Part shown: positions 6,869 through 10,269 of the stretch, piece after piece
Numbering within the stretch: position 1 is the first letter of the stretch
Layout: every line of letters starts with the position of its first letter
Source: Clostridium sp. CAG:510
Lineage (GTDB): Bacteria; Bacillota; Clostridia; Lachnospirales; Lachnospiraceae
Length of the DNA: 10,269 nucleotides
Direction of reading: 5' to 3'
Assembly: GCA_000434615.1 (NCBI GenBank)
Contig: FR880847.1
Location: 183,631-193,899 of the forward strand
Program-made: the position numbers and the translations under genes
Notes under the pieces: model-generated
The model's database searches: none
Told to the model about the DNA's origin: nothing
What the model saw: only the letters and a program-made list of their open reading frames with translations

Positions 6869-9355
6869 TTACTCAATCGCTGTTTTCAGATATCCAATCC
6901 CCTCTTCCACCTGATTTTTCTGGATAAGGAGAGTTCCTTTTTCAAAATTGTAATACCAGTTGTCCTGCACATTTTCTTCCCGCAGATATTTTTTCATCTG
7001 CTTCAGGCTGTGCTCCGCTTCCTCCATCCGCTTTGTTCCATGGCATAAAACCGTCTGGGAACCCCAGAGCTGAAACAATTCCCCGGAAAACAACTCCACA
7101 TTTTCACCGGCCGCATCAATCCCCGCCCGATTCCATTTATAGGATTCCTCTATATCCATTTTCATAGCAGCGATAAGCCCGCGGTTCATACAATAGTATA
7201 CCTTGTCCCGTGCGGTAACCGGCGTAATGCGGTTCAAAAGATTTTCGGCATCTTTGATTTGCCCTGCCGAAACCATATTTACCAATGTTAAATTATAAAG
7301 CTGTCCCATCAGCTCCCGGGATATGGTTGGCTTTTCGTCCTGCCGGCGTATTTCCTCTTTTAACAGGGCAATATCCGTAATCATATAATCTGTACAGACC
7401 AGATACGCATGAATACGTATATCATCCGGCAGACTTCCGGCATTTTCTACCATTTCCTTCAGTATCTTTGCCCGGTCGGTTGAAATCGAAAAATGATTTT
7501 TTACCACATCGGATGCCAGAATTATGACAGGAAAATATTCTTTAAATCTGCCCATCGATGACTGCGGAAGGCTGAAAAACAAATCCTCTACCAGCTCCGC
7601 GCTTTTTATAAAGTCACTGTTCGGACACTCGCAGACAGCATTCCATTTATCTGATTCTGTTACATTTCCAAACCAGCTTCTCCATATTTTCCCGATATTC
7701 TTAAACAACGTTTTCAGAGTTTCCTCCGGCAATACTTTCCGGGAAATGCTCTCCGCAATGACCGGATGCATAAAAACACTTTCGTCCTTGCTCTCCAGCC
7801 ACCCGCGATTGCACAGCCTATGCAGAAAATCCTGTTTATTTTCCTCCATGAAAATACCAAGGTAAGTGTATAGGAAGGAAACCGGATATTTCCGGCTGGG
7901 AAGCGCCGCCATAATTTCTAAAAATGCCTTTTCCTTCATATGCAGCCCTGTCTTTGTATACAACTGCAGGTACATATCCTTCAGGCTCACATGTCGTTTT
8001 TTCTCTTTCCAGAGAATGGATTCTTCTTTCTTTTCAAGCTTTTTCAGCAATTCTTCCACAGACCAGTTCATAGCATAGGCAGCCTGTCCAAGCCATCGGA
8101 TTGTCAGCGTATGTCTGCAGATATTGTCGTCCAGCAGAATATTTAATTCCTGTAAATCCTCCGGTTTCATTAATCTTTTATAACTGTCACGGAAAATAAG
8201 CTCACAGGCATCCTTGGAAAGCTCCTTCACCGGATACGTTTCAAATCCATCTATGTCCGCCAGTCTTGATGTCATAAATATCGTAGCCGGCACTTTCTCC
8301 AATACCGCCAGATACTCATCCTCCTGCACGTTTTTCGTTACATCATCAATAAAAAGCAGAACCTTTTTCTGTGATGCCAATTGCTTCAGTTCCCCGATAA
8401 CCTCCTTAAAGCTTTCCCGGAAGGTTTTTTCCTGTCTTCCGGAAAATGCCCTGAGCAGGCTTTCCGCAAATTGGTTTTCATAGGGGATCACACCGATATA
8501 ATCTACTTTTTTATTTTTTACACAATACCGGATAAACTGCTTGGCAAGTTCCGTTTTGCCGATGCCGCCCATCCCGCTTAAAAGGTAATGTCCGCCCTTA
8601 GCTAACATCTCCCGAAGGTCAAACTGCTCCCTCTCTCTTCCCCAGAAATTCTCTGCCGGCAACATTTCTCCATATATTTCCGTATCCTTTGCCGTAAGGA
8701 AAACAACATTTCTTTCTTCTTCCCGATGATAAAATCTCTGCCAGAGCTCCTTCATGGCATACTGCGGATTTTCCCTGACAATGTGCATCGTTTTGCTCTG
8801 CATGTATTCACCAGTCAACGCATGCAGTGTCAGAAATGTCAAAAAATATCCTGCGGTAAATTCTTTTCCTGCTTTTCCGTAGGACTCCATTTCCGCTATA
8901 TCTTTCCGGTTGCTTTCAAAAAATGCCCCTATGTCATAATTCCACACTTCGTCCTCTTTAGAAACAGCATCTAAAAAAACGGGAAGCTTGTCCGTAAATA
9001 CTTCATAATTAAACTCGTGTTTCCGCAGATAGAACATAAACTGCTCCGTCTGCTGCAGCAGAAATTCCACATTCAGTAATGCCACAATCTCCTGCATATA
9101 CTCTTCATAAGTCAACAGCTGGCTGCTTCTGTTGCAGATTTCCGAAGTATGTCTGTTGCGGGTACCCGTATACTTCCAGATGTTGGTACCGTACCTGCCC
9201 TCCGTAAGCTGCGGAAGCAGATTTTCCTTCCAGAACTTTGTAAGTGTCATGCCCTTTTTCCGGTCTCCGCTAATCACACTTCCGCCTTCCATAGGGTAAT
9301 CTTTCATAACCAGTAAGTTGTAAATGTTCTTCAAAGATAAAATATTATTGCGCAT
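6869..9355 (-). CDS. STAND-class NTPase (NB-ARC-like) with TPR repeats, truncated by a stop
   Basis: An 828-residue signal-transducing ATPase of the STAND type, which couples ligand recognition by C-terminal repeats to ATP-driven oligomerisation. Parts: an unrecognised helical N-terminal domain (about 1-230); a WGRE motif (238-241) that typically precedes the STAND P-loop; Walker A GMGGIGKTEL (261-270, K267); Walker B KVLLFIDDV (331-339, D337/D338); the sensor-like FMTSRL (360-365); a helical region at 417-425 where NB-ARC proteins have the GLP motif, here degenerate; a winged-helix end with FMHPVIAES (528-536), resembling the MHD motif; then helical repeats with TPR-like pairs from about 715. 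The start at 9355 has GGAG seven bases upstream and an in-frame TAA further up. The gene is interrupted at codon 829, so the product lacks its last 147 residues. No membrane segment is seen. It may be a transcriptional regulator or a defence-type sensor; the sequence does not decide. Confidence 0.85.
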   Translation of the reverse strand: MRNNILSLKNIYNLLVMKDYPMEGGSVISGDRKKGMTLTKFWKENLLPQLTEGRYGTNIWKYTGTRNRHTSEICNRSSQLLTYEEYMQEIVALLNVEFLLQQTEQFMFYLRKHEFNYEVFTDKLPVFLDAVSKEDEVWNYDIGAFFESNRKDIAEMESYGKAGKEFTAGYFLTFLTLHALTGEYMQSKTMHIVRENPQYAMKELWQRFYHREEERNVVFLTAKDTEIYGEMLPAENFWGREREQFDLREMLAKGGHYLLSGMGGIGKTELAKQFIRYCVKNKKVDYIGVIPYENQFAESLLRAFSGRQEKTFRESFKEVIGELKQLASQKKVLLFIDDVTKNVQEDEYLAVLEKVPATIFMTSRLADIDGFETYPVKELSKDACELIFRDSYKRLMKPEDLQELNILLDDNICRHTLTIRWLGQAAYAMNWSVEELLKKLEKKEESILWKEKKRHVSLKDMYLQLYTKTGLHMKEKAFLEIMAALPSRKYPVSFLYTYLGIFMEENKQDFLHRLCNRGWLESKDESVFMHPVIAESISRKVLPEETLKTLFKNIGKIWRSWFGNVTESDKWNAVCECPNSDFIKSAELVEDLFFSLPQSSMGRFKEYFPVIILASDVVKNHFSISTDRAKILKEMVENAGSLPDDIRIHAYLVCTDYMITDIALLKEEIRRQDEKPTISRELMGQLYNLTLVNMVSAGQIKDAENLLNRITPVTARDKVYYCMNRGLIAAMKMDIEESYKWNRAGIDAAGENVELFSGELFQLWGSQTVLCHGTKRMEEAEHSLKQMKKYLREENVQDNWYYNFEKGTLLIQKNQVEEGIGYLKTAIE

Positions 9356-9400
9356 CTGTCTGCTCCATGTGCCGTTTTTCTCAATAATACGTTACTTTTT

Positions 9401-9429
9401 AATTTAAGGTACTTATATAAAATTCTCAA
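9401..9429 (-). promoter_or_regulatory. putative promoter of the STAND NTPase gene
   Basis: TTGAGA (9424-9429) and TAAATT (9401-9406) on the minus strand are separated by 17 bases, inside the 109-base gap after the Rpn gene. The -35 has five of six consensus bases, the -10 four of six. A TATATAAG stretch within the spacer offers an alternative -10. The leader would be about 40 bases. This implies the STAND gene can be transcribed apart from the Rpn gene. Confidence 0.42.
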
Positions 9430-9442
9430 CCCCAAAAGGTAT

Positions 9443-9476
9443 TTTATGCAAATTTAGTCGATATTTATGCATTTTT
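9443..9476. repeat. direct repeat TTTATGCA, two copies 21 bases apart
   Basis: TTTATGCA occurs on the plus strand at 9443-9450 and 9464-9471. Each is followed by two variable bases and TTT, so 11 of 13 positions agree. The 21-base period is two DNA helical turns, placing both copies on the same face. They lie at the end of the Rpn gene and just upstream of the putative STAND promoter. This could be an operator; in such AT-rich DNA it could also be chance. Confidence 0.35.
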
Positions 9477-9668
9477 GACCTTTTCGAAGATTTTCTCCTC
9501 GTCATATTCCGGGGCAAACTCTTCCGCTGCCTGACAGATAGGAGCAATCGTTTCCATATCAGCTTCCAGTTCGTCTGCAATCTGATCTACACTTTTTCCT
9601 TTACGAAGCTTCCTAACCACCTGTGAAATCAGTGTCCGCAACTGCCCATTCTTTTCTCCACGTGCCAT
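9465..9668 (-). other. possible internal reading start giving a C-terminal Rpn fragment
   Basis: An in-frame ATG at 9666-9668 within the Rpn gene is preceded, eight bases upstream, by GGAGAGG, a fair ribosome binding site. Translation from it would give a 67-residue product (MARGEKNGQLRTLIS...), i.e. the C-terminal helical domain alone. Small C-terminal products made from internal starts are known for E. coli Rpn genes, where they inhibit the full-length nuclease. Here the purine-rich site is also dictated by Gly-Glu codons, so it may be fortuitous. Confidence 0.3.
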
Positions 9669-10269
9669 CCCCTTGGCCTCTCCACGAGCTTCTCCTCTTG
9701 CCTCTCCCTGTGACTCTCCATCTGCAAACCCATCCTGATAATACTCCATCCTCGTCAATTCAATCTGTCTTTCAAAAGTAAAATCAAGTGCCATAATCCT
9801 TCTCACCTCATTCTTATACGTTCCAAAGAAATCCTTCAAAATATTTTCTCTCGTACATGTGTCAATGGCTTCATCAATCGCCTGCTCCAGTTCCATCCCG
9901 TTTTCCTTATTGACATTCACCCTGTTTACAAAAAAAGTATAGCCATACAAAACTTCCGACTTCTCCAGAAGCTCCTTATTCTCCGGTGCATTTAAGTTAT
10001 ACACCGTACAGGAAAGCTCCAAATCCGGATTTTTCTTTTCTCCCATATATGCCGAGGAAAGATACATTTTCTCCACTGCCGGGCGCTTTTCCCGCCCGTT
10101 GTAAAATACCACAAACCGGGGCGTGGGTATCTTAATCTGCTTGTGTCCGTACAGGTTCTCATTCTTCTCTTTTATACGCCTGTCTATGGCATCCGTACAG
10201 TAAATCAGGCTGCGCATAGGCATGTTGGGATTGTAAGTTGACTGGTGTTCATAAAAATTCATGTCCGTT
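9465..10269 (-). CDS. Rpn-family PD-(D/E)XK nuclease / putative transposase, 5' end missing
   Basis: Rpn (recombination-promoting nuclease) proteins are PD-(D/E)XK DNA endonucleases once annotated as transposases. The gene runs off the right edge: an ATG at 10260-10262 exists, but the frame is open to the edge and the residues around it (TDMNFYEHQSTYNPNMP) are internal in the family, so the true start lies outside. Counting from that Met, the E5-H6-Q7 triad fits the ExQ half of the catalytic motif; the preceding Asp must be outside the window. Next come a FVVFYNGRE strand (50-58) and the ELSCTVYNLNAPEN region (about 82-95). Residues 182-205 are four-residue GEAR-type repeats, then a C-terminal helical domain with a KGKSVDQIADELE segment. 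Linker plus C-terminal domain is common in Rpn-like proteins of gut Clostridia. A role in recombination or phage defence is known for relatives and inferred here. Confidence 0.85.
   Translation of the reverse strand, partial: TDMNFYEHQSTYNPNMPMRSLIYCTDAIDRRIKEKNENLYGHKQIKIPTPRFVVFYNGREKRPAVEKMYLSSAYMGEKKNPDLELSCTVYNLNAPENKELLEKSEVLYGYTFFVNRVNVNKENGMELEQAIDEAIDTCTRENILKDFFGTYKNEVRRIMALDFTFERQIELTRMEYYQDGFADGESQGEARGEARGEAKGMARGEKNGQLRTLISQVVRKLRKGKSVDQIADELEADMETIAPICQAAEEFAPEYDEEKIFEKVKNA
9648..9719 (-). repeat. 12-base tandem repeats coding for a GEAR-type linker in the Rpn gene
   Basis: Six imperfect 12-base units encode GESQ-GEAR-GEAR-GEAK-GMAR-GEKN (residues 182-205 counted from the Met at 10262). 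They join the nuclease core to the C-terminal helical domain. Such arrays can change length by slippage without shifting the frame. The base sequence is not identical between units, so recent expansion is not evident. Confidence 0.7.

Noticed and set aside
8278..8291. 13-base match TATCGTAGCCGGC shared with 1246-1258
   Set aside because: One shared 13-mer is expected by chance in about 10 kb, and both lie in unrelated contexts (a STAND codon stretch and the end of the DUF1653 gene).
1..10269. CRISPR array, tRNA/rRNA genes, insertion-sequence ends
   Set aside because: Reading both strands showed no regularly spaced identical repeats, no tRNA-like GTTCGA/CCA arrangement and no terminal inverted repeats flanking the Rpn or STAND genes. 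The Rpn gene is of a family called transposase by tradition only.

Overview
The window reads as chromosomal DNA of a Gram-positive anaerobe of the class Clostridia, most likely family Lachnospiraceae. The grounds are strong AGGAGG-type ribosome binding sites, an OmpR/VanR-type two-component pair, a DUF1653 protein, clostridial-type SfsA and HolA sequences, and an Rpn-family protein with a Gly-Glu-Ala-Arg linker. The lineage is inferred from sequence style alone. Every supported gene lies on the minus strand, so transcription runs from high to low coordinates.

Layout in transcription order. (1) 10269-9465: an Rpn-family PD-(D/E)XK nuclease / putative transposase gene, cut by the right edge. 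(2) 9355-6425: a large STAND NTPase (NB-ARC-like P-loop ATPase plus TPR) gene with its own putative promoter. A single in-frame TAA stops it at residue 828 and separates it from its last 147 codons, which still read as TPR repeats. (3) 6273-5290: holA, the DNA polymerase III clamp-loader delta subunit, starting at GTG behind an extended -10 promoter. (4) 5240-1767: a four-gene signalling module of response regulator, sensor kinase and two small membrane-anchored proteins of unknown function. Spacing and overlap suggest co-transcription, possibly from the holA promoter. (5) 1706-1: a putative second operon with its own TTAGCA-18-TATAAT promoter, coding for a DUF1653 protein, a cytosolic 5'-nucleotidase and SfsA (cut by the left edge, overlapping the nucleotidase gene by 14 bases).

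The window joins two kinds of DNA. The low-coordinate half is ordinary housekeeping and signalling sequence of moderate to high GC. The 6.4-10.3 kb half is accessory, looks AT-richer, and carries a nuclease of a mobile/defence-associated family beside an interrupted STAND ATPase. No gene-free stretch exceeds 300 bases; the longest is the 151-base holA leader. I saw no tRNA, rRNA, CRISPR array, insertion-sequence ends or convincing intrinsic terminator.

The best candidates for something new are the STAND/Rpn neighbourhood with its uncharacterised N-terminal domain, the possible internal start that would give a 67-residue C-terminal Rpn product, and the two unknown membrane proteins tied to the two-component system.
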